NCBI GenBank assembly: GCA_963650135.1
Contig: CAVJLG010000074.1
Coordinates: 1 to 48,549 of the forward strand
Length of the DNA: 48,549 bases
Reading direction: 5' to 3'
From: HGM13006 sp963650135
Lineage (GTDB): Bacteria; Bacillota; Clostridia; Oscillospirales; Oscillospiraceae
Part shown: positions 15,855 through 24,168 of the stretch, in pieces
Layout of the letters: each line of letters opens with the position of its first letter
Numbering within the stretch: position 1 is the first letter of the stretch
Notes under the pieces: model-generated
What the model saw: the letters and a program-made list of their open reading frames with translations, nothing else
What the model was told of the DNA's origin: nothing
Databases searched by the model: none
Position numbers and translations under genes: made by a program

Positions 15855-17162
15855 ATGGACAAAGCGATCTTAGCGCTTGCCCTGCGGCGGGCAGGCTTTT
15901 CTACGCTGGAGGAATGGTCGGCGCAAACGGGACTGCCTAAAACGGCGGCGGAAATGGCGCTGACGCCCTATCTGGTGGGCTATGAGCTCCATCGGGTGCA
16001 GTCCGGGGATACGCTGACGAAAATTGCCGGATTATACGGCACCACCGTGGCGGCCATCGAAACGGCAAATCCGGGCATAGACCTGCGGCGGCTGACCATT
16101 GGGCGGGTTTTGGTGGTGCCGCTGGGATTTTCGGTGGTGCCGGAGGATGTGCCCATGAGCTGGGGGCTGATGCGGTATGTGATTCGGGGGCTGGAGGCCA
16201 GATATCCGGCGCTGTCGGAGCAGGTGATCGGCACCACCGCCTATGGGCGGAGCCTGTATCGTTTGCGGGTGGGCACCGGGCCCAGGACGGTCTATTATAA
16301 CGCCGCCCATCACGCCAACGAATGGATCACCACCCCCACGGTACTCTCGTGCCTGGAATGGCTGCTGGCGGAGATGAGCCGGGGCAGCAGCGTTTTGGGC
16401 TTGCCCCTGGATACCCTGCTGCGCCAGGTAACGCTGTATCTGGTGCCCATGGTGAACCCTGACGGCGTGGACTTGGTGGTGGGCGCGGCCAATGAACGGG
16501 AAACTGCGGCGGCAGAAGCAATTGCCCAAAACTATCCCCAAATTCCGTTCCCGGATGGGTGGAAGGCGAACCTACGCGGGGTGGATTTGAACCTCAACTA
16601 TCCGGCCCAGTGGAATCAGACCCGGAAAATTAAGGAAGCGCAGGGCTATGTGTCGCCTGCACCCAGGGATTATGTGGGCCCGGAGCCTCTCAGCGAGCGG
16701 GAAAGCCGAAGTATGTTCGACACCACCGAGGAGCTGGACCCGGACCTGACCATTGCATGGCACACCCAGGGGAAGGAAATCTATTGGAAGTTCCTGGACC
16801 TGGAGCCGGAGGGGGCCCGGGAATTGGGCGAGCAAATGGCCCGGGCTTCGGGCTACCGGCTGGAGGAGATTCCCTATGCCTCCTCCTTTGCAGGGTATAA
16901 GGACTGGTTCATTCAGGACTTTGACCGCCCGGGGTATACCATTGAGGCGGGGGAGGGGGAAAATCCGCTGCCCCTTTCCCAGCTGCCGGAGCTGGTGCGG
17001 GATAATCTGCCCATTTTTCTGTTGGGACTCACCGGGGCGATTCCCGAGACGGGCTTGCAGCGGGCAGAACCCACCATACCGGCGGTGCAGACGGCTGCTG
17101 CCCGGCCTGCTGGGGCACTCCAGCTGCCCCAGGGAGACGGCATGGAGCTCACTTGGGGATAA
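15855..17162 (+). CDS. LysM-M14 family zinc carboxypeptidase (gamma-D-glutamyl-diamino-acid endopeptidase I type)
   Basis: The 435-residue protein carries one LysM peptidoglycan-binding domain (about residues 42-92: YELHRVQSGDTLTKIAGLYG) and an M14 metallopeptidase domain (about 95-400). The zinc ligands are visible in HHANEW (His-x-x-Glu) and in IAWHTQGKEI, and the catalytic glutamate in YTIEAGEG; the substrate arginine/asparagine region is LRGVDLNLNYP. ENP1-type enzymes cut the gamma-D-Glu-diaminopimelate bond in wall peptides during spore formation or recycling. There is no signal peptide, so a cytoplasmic or forespore role is possible. A Thr/Ala/Pro-rich tail of about 35 residues ends the protein. 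It follows the bactofilin by 51 bases. Confidence 0.9.
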   Translation: MDKAILALALRRAGFSTLEEWSAQTGLPKTAAEMALTPYLVGYELHRVQSGDTLTKIAGLYGTTVAAIETANPGIDLRRLTIGRVLVVPLGFSVVPEDVPMSWGLMRYVIRGLEARYPALSEQVIGTTAYGRSLYRLRVGTGPRTVYYNAAHHANEWITTPTVLSCLEWLLAEMSRGSSVLGLPLDTLLRQVTLYLVPMVNPDGVDLVVGAANERETAAAEAIAQNYPQIPFPDGWKANLRGVDLNLNYPAQWNQTRKIKEAQGYVSPAPRDYVGPEPLSERESRSMFDTTEELDPDLTIAWHTQGKEIYWKFLDLEPEGARELGEQMARASGYRLEEIPYASSFAGYKDWFIQDFDRPGYTIEAGEGENPLPLSQLPELVRDNLPIFLLGLTGAIPETGLQRAEPTIPAVQTAAARPAGALQLPQGDGMELTWG

Positions 17163-17167
17163 TATGC

Positions 17168-17207
17168 AAAAATCGGCGCGCTGCAACGAAATGCAGTGCG
17201 CCGAATT
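17168..17207. terminator. Hairpin at convergent gene ends
   Basis: TCGGCGCGCTGCA and TGCAGTGCGCCGA pair around 6 bases between the M14 peptidase and the minus-strand operon. Minus-strand reading gives a T-run after the stem, so it mainly serves that operon. Confidence 0.7.
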
Positions 17208-17223
17208 ATGCGGTATTGCCTTA
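17208..17223. repeat. Solo R1 end
   Basis: ATGCGGTATTGCCTTA matches the terminal sequence of the R1 elements. Its last three bases are the stop codon of the gene at 17221-17553. Confidence 0.6.
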
Positions 17224-17553
17224 ATAATACACCATTTCCTCTTCTTCGCTGACCGGGCGCGGGGGATTGCGTTCGTCCGCCAAATTCCGTAGCCATTGGG
17301 TCATCTCATCAATGCCCTCCTGGGAGAGGGGAAATGTTTCCTGGCCGTCCATCTGGCTTTTTTCATAGCACAGGGGGCCAAACCAGTATTCCGCCAGAAT
17401 CACGCTGTCCGCCACCTTGGGGGACAGCTTAAACCGAAGCCCGTTATAGCTGCCCAGGAAGATGTTTTCATTGTTGAAGGACATGTAGTTGGGCACATAG
17501 AGGTCCGGTCCTGCGCCGGAGTCGATCTCTTTAAACGCCTGGGTATATTCCAT
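17221..17553 (-). CDS. Small conserved-looking protein, function unknown
   Basis: A 110-residue soluble, acidic protein that I do not recognise. It is rich in aromatic residues in the first half (YVPNYMSFNNENIFLGSYNG) and ends in an acidic tail with five consecutive glutamate-type residues. No signal peptide, membrane segment or catalytic motif is visible. The start has a strong ribosome site AAGGAGGGAG. It is the last gene of a minus-strand operon, 12 bases after the pentapeptide-repeat gene, and so probably works with it or with the exonuclease fusion upstream. Confidence 0.7.
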   Translation of the reverse strand: MEYTQAFKEIDSGAGPDLYVPNYMSFNNENIFLGSYNGLRFKLSPKVADSVILAEYWFGPLCYEKSQMDGQETFPLSQEGIDEMTQWLRNLADERNPPRPVSEEEEMVYY

Positions 17554-17565
17554 AAAGCTCCCTCC

Positions 17566-18186
17566 TTAGGGTACGATGTTCAGGCCCATCAGCCGGGCAA
17601 GGTCCACGGCCTGGGCGGTGGTGACGGTGACGTTTTTCAGCTTGTCGATGGTCCAGGTAGCGCCCTCGATGTTGCAGTGGGAGAAATCCAGGCCCGAAAG
17701 CTCTGCCCCGGAGAAGTCGCACCGGGTAAAATCGCAGCGGTCCACCTTGGCCTTTCCAAGCTTGCACCGGGAGAGACTGCCGCCGGAGAGAATGCAGTCC
17801 TCCAGCACCGAATGCTTGAGGTCGCAGACCACCAGGCCCATATATTTTCCCTGGCAGCCCTCAAACCGGCAATGGGACAGGGTGCAGTCGGAGAAATTTG
17901 CGCCCATCATCCGGCAGTCCAGAAATGTGACCTCCCGCAGTCCGCATCCGGAAAAGCTGCACCCGGACAGGTCGCAGTTCCGGAACGTCACATGGTCAAA
18001 GCCGGTGCCCTGAAAATGGGAATCGAGAAAGCTGCATCCGGAAAAGCTGGAGCTTTTGATCTCGATGGAGCCCAGGGAGAGGTCCTGGGCGTCCTCCTCA
18101 ATGACCATCAGGTCCCGAAGGTCATAGACCTCCTCCCAGGCGTCGATGAGAAGCTCACGAAGAGGCAGATTTTGCTTTTGCTGCAT
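17566..18186 (-). CDS. Pentapeptide-repeat protein
   Basis: About 206 residues, most of them (about 40-185) in tandem five-residue units of the form A(D/N)LXX: CDLSG CSFSG CGLRE, ANFSD CTLSH CRFEG, CDFTR CDFSG AELSG. These fold into a right-handed square beta-helix; some relatives mimic DNA and protect gyrase from quinolones or toxins, others are scaffolds. Cysteine is unusually common at the repeat start. The second of two ATG codons (18186) is preferred because GGAGG lies 6 bases before it. The first 32 bases overlap the end of the exonuclease fusion gene, so the two are translationally linked. Confidence 0.85.
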   Translation of the reverse strand: MQQKQNLPLRELLIDAWEEVYDLRDLMVIEEDAQDLSLGSIEIKSSSFSGCSFLDSHFQGTGFDHVTFRNCDLSGCSFSGCGLREVTFLDCRMMGANFSDCTLSHCRFEGCQGKYMGLVVCDLKHSVLEDCILSGGSLSRCKLGKAKVDRCDFTRCDFSGAELSGLDFSHCNIEGATWTIDKLKNVTVTTAQAVDLARLMGLNIVP

Positions 18187-19543
18187 CATAGGCCTCCGAA
18201 ATCATCTGGTCGAACCCGGCGAGAAATGCGTCGTTCTGCTCGGCGGTGCGGCGGGCAGGGCCTTTTACTTTGGCGCCGGCCCGGCGAAGCTTGGCGCTTT
18301 CTGCCCGCTGGGCAAGCAGGGTGTCGATATTGTCCGAAGTATAGCGCATGCCGTTCTGGTCGATGACCCGAGCGCCCTTGGTCAGGCACATGGCGGCCAG
18401 ACCGTAGTCCTGGGTAATCACCAAATCCCCCGGGGCAATCCGGCCCACCAGGGCAAAGTCCGCGCTGTCGGCACCCTTATCCACCACAATGGTTTCCGCG
18501 CCCCGGCGGGAGAACTGATGGGCGGTATCGCAGACCAGAAAGCTCTCCACATGGCGGCGGGAAGTGACCTTCAGCGCCAGGTTTACCACCGGGCAGCCGT
18601 CGGCGTCGATATACAGCTTAAACGGGGCGAATCGGGGCTTCCGGGGCTTGGAGGCCTTCTCCACCGCCTTCTTATAGAAGGCCTGATGCTCCTGATCCAG
18701 GGGATAGACTACCCGGCTGGCCCGCATGCTGTCGTCCCGGTTGCTCTTAAAGCTCACCCGCATGAGGAATTCCCCATGCTCGGGGCATTTGGAGGTCCAT
18801 ACCATCCGCCCGGACTCCGGGAAAATGGGGGTGGTGTTCTCAGTCACCTTGCCGCAGTGGGGGCATTTGACCTCGATAATCCGGGGATCGGCAATCATGG
18901 CGTCGAAGCTCTCAAACCGGGTATAGTTGGAGTAGCGCAGGCAATTGAGAAACGCCTGGTCGCCGTCGCCCTCGAAGTGAACCAGGTAGTCGGGGTATTC
19001 CCGGATGCCCCGGGGAATGTCCAGATGCTCTGCCACGGCGGCGGTATAGGCCGCATCGTTGAGGCCGTCGTGATAGCTGTCGGACACCTCCAGCTGGAAG
19101 AAATCCACCGCATAGCTCAGGCCGCGGACCAGGGTGCCCGGGTCGAACTGCTGGTTGAACATGATCTGGAGGTTGTAGTATTTCTGGGTAAAGTCCAGAG
19201 AAAGGCCGTAAAACGTAAGATTCTGCCGGAGAATGGGGATATCGTTAAAGCCCCAGGTGAGCAGAATGGGGTCCTCGCCGCAGAAGGCCCGGAAACGCTC
19301 CATGGCGTCCTGAAAGCGCTCGCCGTTTCTCACGTCCTGCTTGGTGATGCCGGTGAGCTTGGAGATGCGGGGGGAGAGGACCTTATACTGCTGGAGGCAG
19401 CAGGTGGCCTTGAACTGCGCCCCGTCCTCCAATCGGACCGCGCCGATCTGGATGATCTCAAAGGGCAGGGAGGTGCAAAGGCGAATGGCAAGGGGGGAAT
19501 CCATGGAAAGGGGCTGATTCCACTCCATGTCCAGTACAATCAT
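18155..19543 (-). CDS. DEDDh exonuclease - zinc ribbon - UPF0178 (YaiI/YqxD) fusion protein
   Basis: The 462-residue protein joins three parts. Residues 1-175 are a DEDDh 3'-5' exonuclease of the KapD/DnaQ type: Exo I LDMEWNQ, Exo II WGFNDIPIL, Exo III YHDGLNDAAY. About 225-265 is a zinc ribbon with CPHC and a C-P-E-H pair. Residues 305-460 match the UPF0178/YaiI-YqxD family: LYIDADGCPVV, then GDLVITQDYGLAAMCL, KGARVID and SDNIDTLLAQR. UPF0178 proteins are PIN-like and of unknown function. Together they suggest RNA or single-stranded DNA trimming. The ATG at 19543 is chosen over TTG 19549; the ribosome site is weak. An R1 element lies just upstream. Confidence 0.85.
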   Translation of the reverse strand: MIVLDMEWNQPLSMDSPLAIRLCTSLPFEIIQIGAVRLEDGAQFKATCCLQQYKVLSPRISKLTGITKQDVRNGERFQDAMERFRAFCGEDPILLTWGFNDIPILRQNLTFYGLSLDFTQKYYNLQIMFNQQFDPGTLVRGLSYAVDFFQLEVSDSYHDGLNDAAYTAAVAEHLDIPRGIREYPDYLVHFEGDGDQAFLNCLRYSNYTRFESFDAMIADPRIIEVKCPHCGKVTENTTPIFPESGRMVWTSKCPEHGEFLMRVSFKSNRDDSMRASRVVYPLDQEHQAFYKKAVEKASKPRKPRFAPFKLYIDADGCPVVNLALKVTSRRHVESFLVCDTAHQFSRRGAETIVVDKGADSADFALVGRIAPGDLVITQDYGLAAMCLTKGARVIDQNGMRYTSDNIDTLLAQRAESAKLRRAGAKVKGPARRTAEQNDAFLAGFDQMISEAYDAAKAKSASS

Positions 19544-19571
19544 TGACAAACTATTTCACTCTTTTCTTGTT

Positions 19572-19734
19572 GGGGCAAATCTACGCAAATCGTCTGCGGA
19601 TCTTGCCGGATCTTTTTCGCCAGAAATGCGTTTGTAAAACCTCGAAATACACAAAGTATTCCTTCGGTTTTACACCTTTTTCTGACAAAAAATCTCTCGC
19701 CAAGCTTCCTTGCCGATTTGTGTAGAATTGCCCC
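19572..19734. repeat. R1 element, full copy 2 (163 bp, MITE-like)
   Basis: Ends GGGGCAAATCTACGCAAAT and the complement of GGGGCAATTCTACACAAAT are imperfect inverted repeats. The body aligns with the reverse complement of 5049-5214. It contains no gene and lies in the spacer between the exonuclease-fusion start and the end of the radical SAM gene. Confidence 0.85.
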
Positions 19735-19806
19735 GGCGATGGATTTTAGATTTGCGAAAATCTGTTTTTCGGGGGTCAGAGAGTATGAGAAGATAAGCTA
19801 TCGTTG

Positions 19807-21753
19807 TTATTTCGGGGATTTACGGGGGTTTCCGCTATGCTGCTGGGGTTTTCGATTGCCGGACTGCGGCTTTTTACTGCCGGAGTGATGATTGCCGCCG
19901 CCGGACTTGGAACCGCCGGGCTTTCCGTTTGCGGATTTGCCGGATTTTTGCCCGCCGGATTTTCTGGGGCGAATCAGGCACTGGGGCGCATAGCCGATCA
20001 AATCCGCGCGCCCGGCCCTGAGGAGCGCCTCATGCACCAGGTCGTAGTTCTTGGGGTTCCGATACTGGATCAGCGCCCGCTGCATGGCCTTTTCATGGGG
20101 ATTGGTGGCAACATACACCGGCTCCATGGTTCTGGGGTCCAGCCCTGTATAATACATCACCGTGGAGATGGTGGAGGGCGTGGGGTAGAAGTCCGACACC
20201 TGCTCGGGGTTCAAATGATGGGCATGGAGATACTCCGCCAGGGCCACCGCCTCGGTTAGGGTAGAGCCCGGGTGGGAGGACATGAGATAGGGCACCACAA
20301 ACTGCCGCATGCCCATTTCCCGGTTCAGCTGCTCGTATTTTGCGGTGAACCGCTCATAGACCGCGTTTTGGGGCTTGCCCATGAGCTTCAGCACCGAGTC
20401 GCAGATATGCTCCGGGGCCACCTTCAGCTGGCCGGAGATATGGTATTTCACCAGCTCCCGGAAGAAGCTGTCGTCCTTGTCCGCCAGCAGATAGTCAAAC
20501 CGGATGCCGCTGCGGACAAACACCTTTTTCACCCCGGGCAATGCGCGAAGCTCCTGAAGCAGACTGAGATAATCGCTGTGGTCCGCAATGAGATTCTTGC
20601 AGGGGGTGGGAAACAGGCATTGCTTGGTGGGACATACGCCCTTGGTCTTCTGCTTTTCACAGGCGGGCTGACGGAAGTTGGCGGTGGGGCCGCCCACATC
20701 GTGGATATAGCCCTTGAACTCCGGGTCCGCAATGAGCATGTTTGCCTCTTTGAGAATGGACTCGTGACTGCGGGCCTGGATGATCCGCCCCTGATGGAAG
20801 GTCAGCGCACAGAAGCTACAGCCGCCGAAGCAGCCCCGGCAGCTGGACAGACTGAATTTGACCTCTTTGATGGCGTCGATGCCCCCGTCCTTTTCGTACA
20901 TGGGGTGATAGGTGCGCATATAGGGCAGGTCGTAGGTATCGTCCATCTCCTGGGTGGTCAGGGGCTCCTGGGGCGGGTTTTGCACCACATAGGTCTTCTC
21001 GCCATAGGGCTCCACCAGAGTTTTTGCCACATAGGGGTCGGTGTTGCAGTATTGGGTATAGAAGCTCTGGGCATAGACCCGCTTATCGGCGGTGAGCGCA
21101 GAGTAGTCGGGGAGGGTGATATAGTCATAGACGCTGGAGAGGTCCCGGGCCTTATAGACAGAGCCCCGGATAAACGTCAGGTCCGAGATGGAAAGCCCGC
21201 TGTCCAGGGCCTCGGCCACCTCCACAATACTCCGCTCGCCCATGCCATAGAGCAGCAGGTCCGCCTGGGAGTCCAGGAGAATCGAGCGCTTTAGCTTGTC
21301 CGACCAGTAGTCATAGTGGGCAAGACGGCGGAGGGATGCTTCGATGCCGCCGATGATAATGGGAATATGGGGATAGCTCCGGCGGATGAGATTGCAGTAG
21401 ACGGTGGTGGCATAGTCCGGGCGCAGGCCCATTTTGCCCCCGGGGGAGAAATAGTCATAGATCCGGCGGCGTTTTGCCACGGTATAGTGGTTCACCATGG
21501 GGTCCATATTGCCGCCCATCACCAGAAAGCCCAGGCGCGGCGTGCCCAGAAGCTTGATGCTGTCCGGGTCCTTCCAGTCCGGCTGGGGGATGATGCCCAC
21601 CTTAAACCCATGGGCCTCCAGAATCCGGCTGATGATGGCATGGCCAAAGGTGGGGTGGTCTACATAGGCGTCGCCGATGACATAGACAAAATCACACTGC
21701 GCCCAGCCCCGGGCGTCCATATCGGCCCGAGAGACGGGAAGAAAGCCCTCCAT
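19807..21753 (-). CDS. YgiQ-family radical SAM protein
   Basis: The 648-residue protein has an N-terminal cobalamin-binding-like Rossmann region (about 1-200; GDAYVDHPTFGHAIISRILE, FLVMGGNMD), then a radical SAM barrel with the cluster motif in SCRGCFGGCSFC (CxxxCxxC) near residue 300, and further cysteines in the middle (KTKGVCPTKQC) that could bind a second cluster. Family members are widespread and of uncertain function. The last 50 residues are a disordered basic tail rich in Gly, Ser, Lys and Asn (SGGGNHHSGSKKPQSG), typical of nucleic-acid contact. The start at 21753 follows AAAGGGG by about 10 bases; the longer frame at 21783 lacks a ribosome site. Confidence 0.9.
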   Translation of the reverse strand: MEGFLPVSRADMDARGWAQCDFVYVIGDAYVDHPTFGHAIISRILEAHGFKVGIIPQPDWKDPDSIKLLGTPRLGFLVMGGNMDPMVNHYTVAKRRRIYDYFSPGGKMGLRPDYATTVYCNLIRRSYPHIPIIIGGIEASLRRLAHYDYWSDKLKRSILLDSQADLLLYGMGERSIVEVAEALDSGLSISDLTFIRGSVYKARDLSSVYDYITLPDYSALTADKRVYAQSFYTQYCNTDPYVAKTLVEPYGEKTYVVQNPPQEPLTTQEMDDTYDLPYMRTYHPMYEKDGGIDAIKEVKFSLSSCRGCFGGCSFCALTFHQGRIIQARSHESILKEANMLIADPEFKGYIHDVGGPTANFRQPACEKQKTKGVCPTKQCLFPTPCKNLIADHSDYLSLLQELRALPGVKKVFVRSGIRFDYLLADKDDSFFRELVKYHISGQLKVAPEHICDSVLKLMGKPQNAVYERFTAKYEQLNREMGMRQFVVPYLMSSHPGSTLTEAVALAEYLHAHHLNPEQVSDFYPTPSTISTVMYYTGLDPRTMEPVYVATNPHEKAMQRALIQYRNPKNYDLVHEALLRAGRADLIGYAPQCLIRPRKSGGQKSGKSANGKPGGSKSGGGNHHSGSKKPQSGNRKPQQHSGNPRKSPK

Positions 21754-21824
21754 AATGCTGCGCCCCTTTCGTGATACATTCAACCTTTATACTATATCAG
21801 ATTGCGGGGGAAAAGTCTATGTAG

Positions 21825-21860
21825 AAAAAACGCTCTGCCCGGTGCGGACAAAGCGTTTTC
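21825..21860 (-). terminator. Intrinsic terminator of udk
   Basis: On the minus strand AAAACGCTT pairs with AGCGTTTT around 16 bases, followed by a T-run, right after the uridine kinase stop codon. Confidence 0.7.
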
Positions 21861-21865
21861 GCTGG

Positions 21866-22477
21866 TCAGATTTTCGTCTTCAAATACTCAATGAGCAGGT
21901 CGATGCCCACGGTGTTCTCGCCGCCCCAGGGGATAATGACGTCGGCGGTGTGCTTGCTGGGCTCCACAAACTGGTCGTGCATGGGCTTTACGGTTTCCCG
22001 GTACTGGGTGATGATGGAGTCGATGCTTCTGCCGCGCTCTACGGTGTCCCGGGAGATGCGGCGCATGATCCGCTCGTCGGCGTCGGTGTCCACAAACACC
22101 TTGAGATCCATCAGGCTGCGCAGGGCTTCGTTTTCCAGCACCAGAATGCCCTCCAGCAGAAGCAGGGGCTTGGGCTGAACGGTCACAGTTTCAAGGCTGC
22201 GGTTGTGGATGGTATAGTCATAGACGGGCCGCTCAATGGCCTTTCCGGATTTCAGGGCCAATACATCTTGATAAAGGCGTGCGGTGTCGAAGGAGCTGGG
22301 ATGGTCATAGTTCAGGTGGGTTCGCTCCTCATAGGTCATGTCGTTGTGCGCAAGATAATAGCTGTCGTGGCGGATGACCTCGATTTGATCCCCGAAAAAC
22401 TCCTGAATCTGGTCGGCGATGGTGGTTTTTCCCGATGCGCTGCCGCCTGCGATTCCGACCACATAGACATTTCCCAT
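21866..22477 (-). CDS. udk: Uridine kinase
   Basis: The 203-residue protein phosphorylates uridine and cytidine in the pyrimidine salvage pathway. It has the P-loop GGSASGKTT (residues 9-17), the substrate segment RHDSYY, the NYDHPSSFD motif, the DYTIHNR segment and the Walker-B-like LLLLEGILVL, followed by the lid RRISRDTVERGR. Length is normal. The ATG at 22477 follows AAGGGGAACC; the frame could start 10 codons earlier but that start has no ribosome site. The divergent flippase gene begins 128 bases away. Confidence 0.95.
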   Translation of the reverse strand: MGNVYVVGIAGGSASGKTTIADQIQEFFGDQIEVIRHDSYYLAHNDMTYEERTHLNYDHPSSFDTARLYQDVLALKSGKAIERPVYDYTIHNRSLETVTVQPKPLLLLEGILVLENEALRSLMDLKVFVDTDADERIMRRISRDTVERGRSIDSIITQYRETVKPMHDQFVEPSKHTADVIIPWGGENTVGIDLLIEYLKTKI

Positions 22478-22605
22478 AATTGGTTCCCCTTCCCGCCGAT
22501 TCGGCACAATTCTCCCTCATTTATACCAAATATCCCGGGAAAAATCAATGGACAGGTTCACATAGTTCCGGCTTTGGCCGCATAATCTCTCCTGGGGGTG
22601 ATTGC

Positions 22606-24159
22606 ATGGAGGATGGGCTGGGCCGCAGGGGGAATTCCCTGTTTTACGGCGCGATGCTGCTGACGGCCGGGAGCCTGGGCCTGAGACTGGTGCAGATGGC
22701 CTTTCAGGTGTATATCTCCGGGGTGATGGGCGCGGCGGGGCTGGGCCGGATGCAGCTGATTATGACCATTGGCGGCTTTGCGGGGATTCTGGCCTCCGGG
22801 GGCGTAAGAATTGCAGTGACTTATCTGGCGGCCCAGGAGGCGGGGCGGGACCATGCCTCCGGGGTACGGACGGCGGTGGGCTGCTGCGGGCTCTATGGGG
22901 GCGTTCTCAGCCTGATTGTGGGGGCGATTTTGTTCCTGCTGGCGGACCGGCTGGCCCTATGGTGGGTGGAGGACGGATCGGCGGCGCTGCCGCTGCGGAT
23001 TTTCGCGGTATTTCTGCCCATTACCGTGGAGTGGTCGGTGCTGGCGGGGTATTATACCGCGGCGGGGCGGATCACCGAGCTGGTGGGACTGGAATTCTTT
23101 GAGCGCCTGGGCTCCATTGCCCTGGTGGTGCTGGGGATTACGCTGCTGCCCGGATGGGACCCCTGTACCGTGATTTTTCTGGGCTCGTCCCTTGCAACGC
23201 TGATGAGCTTTCTGATGCTGCTGGCGCGGTACTTAAAAACCGTGCGGTATATTCCTATGGCCGGGAGAAGGGCAATGCTGGTGCGGCTTCTGAAGCTCAC
23301 CGTTCCCCTGGGGCTCAACGACATTCTCCGCAGCGGACTTGGCACGGTGGAGAATCTGCTGGTGCCCAAGGGTCTGAAAATGGGCGGACGGGACGGGGAG
23401 GCGGCCATTGCGGACTATGGCACCGTCTGCGGCATGGTGTTCCCGGTGATTACGTTCCCCAGCGTGATCCTCTATTCCATCAGCGATTTACTGGTGCCGG
23501 AAATGGCCCGGTGCCAGGCCAAGGGCAGGACGGAGCGGGTGAAATTCCTGGCGGACCAATGCCTGCGGCTGACGGTGCTGATGGCGGCGGCGTCGGCGGG
23601 ATTGGGCCTGGGATTGGGGCGGCAATTGGGTCAGCTGCTGTTTTCTAGCCCTCAGGCCGGGGAATATATCTGCATGTTCTCCCTGCTGGTGCTGATGCTC
23701 TATCCCGACGCCATTACCGACGGCATGCTCAAGGGCCTGGGGCAGCAGCTCCATTCCGTCCGGTACAATACCCTGACCTCATTATTAGATGTGGGGATGC
23801 TGGCGGTGCTGCTGCCCACCCGGGGCATGGGGGGATTCCTGGCTGCGTTTACCGTGAGCCATGGGGTGAACTTTTTCCTGTCCCTGAGCCGACTGATCCA
23901 TGTAACGGGCTATTTCCCCCGGTTTCATGCCAGTGTCAAGGCGGCTCTGGCGGTGGGAGCGGGATTATGGGTGCTGCGGCAGGCGCCCGTTTCGGCAACC
24001 ATTCCCGGGGTACTGATGGGGAGCGGTATCTTTTTGGGGGTGTATGGCGTGGGGGTGCTGCTTACCGGGGCACTGACGAAGGACGATATCCAGTGGATCA
24101 TCGGCATGGCAAAACGGAAAAAGCCGAACTGCTCGAAATCAAGCAATTCGGCTCTGTGA
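22606..24159 (+). CDS. MOP-family flippase, SpoVB-like
   Basis: The 517-residue protein has about 14 membrane helices and belongs to the multidrug/oligosaccharidyl-lipid/polysaccharide (MOP) superfamily, closest in pattern to the stage V sporulation protein B group (QVYISGVMGAAGLGRMQLIM; VILYSISDLLVPEMAR; LYPDAITDGMLKGLGQQ). Such proteins flip lipid-linked glycans, for instance lipid II, across the membrane. The ATG at 22606 follows GGGGGTG by 7 bases; the longer frame runs back into the udk leader. The 3' end of the gene contains the terminator of the convergent PucR gene. A MurJ-like or exopolysaccharide exporter role is also possible. Confidence 0.85.
   Translation: MEDGLGRRGNSLFYGAMLLTAGSLGLRLVQMAFQVYISGVMGAAGLGRMQLIMTIGGFAGILASGGVRIAVTYLAAQEAGRDHASGVRTAVGCCGLYGGVLSLIVGAILFLLADRLALWWVEDGSAALPLRIFAVFLPITVEWSVLAGYYTAAGRITELVGLEFFERLGSIALVVLGITLLPGWDPCTVIFLGSSLATLMSFLMLLARYLKTVRYIPMAGRRAMLVRLLKLTVPLGLNDILRSGLGTVENLLVPKGLKMGGRDGEAAIADYGTVCGMVFPVITFPSVILYSISDLLVPEMARCQAKGRTERVKFLADQCLRLTVLMAAASAGLGLGLGRQLGQLLFSSPQAGEYICMFSLLVLMLYPDAITDGMLKGLGQQLHSVRYNTLTSLLDVGMLAVLLPTRGMGGFLAAFTVSHGVNFFLSLSRLIHVTGYFPRFHASVKAALAVGAGLWVLRQAPVSATIPGVLMGSGIFLGVYGVGVLLTGALTKDDIQWIIGMAKRKKPNCSKSSNSAL
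24116..24152 (-). terminator. Intrinsic terminator of the PucR gene, inside the flippase 3' end
   Basis: On the minus strand GCCGAATTGCT pairs imperfectly with AGCAGTTCGGC and is followed by TTTTT. The hairpin overlaps the last codons of the convergent flippase gene. Confidence 0.7.
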
Positions 24160-24168
24160 TGATTTGAA

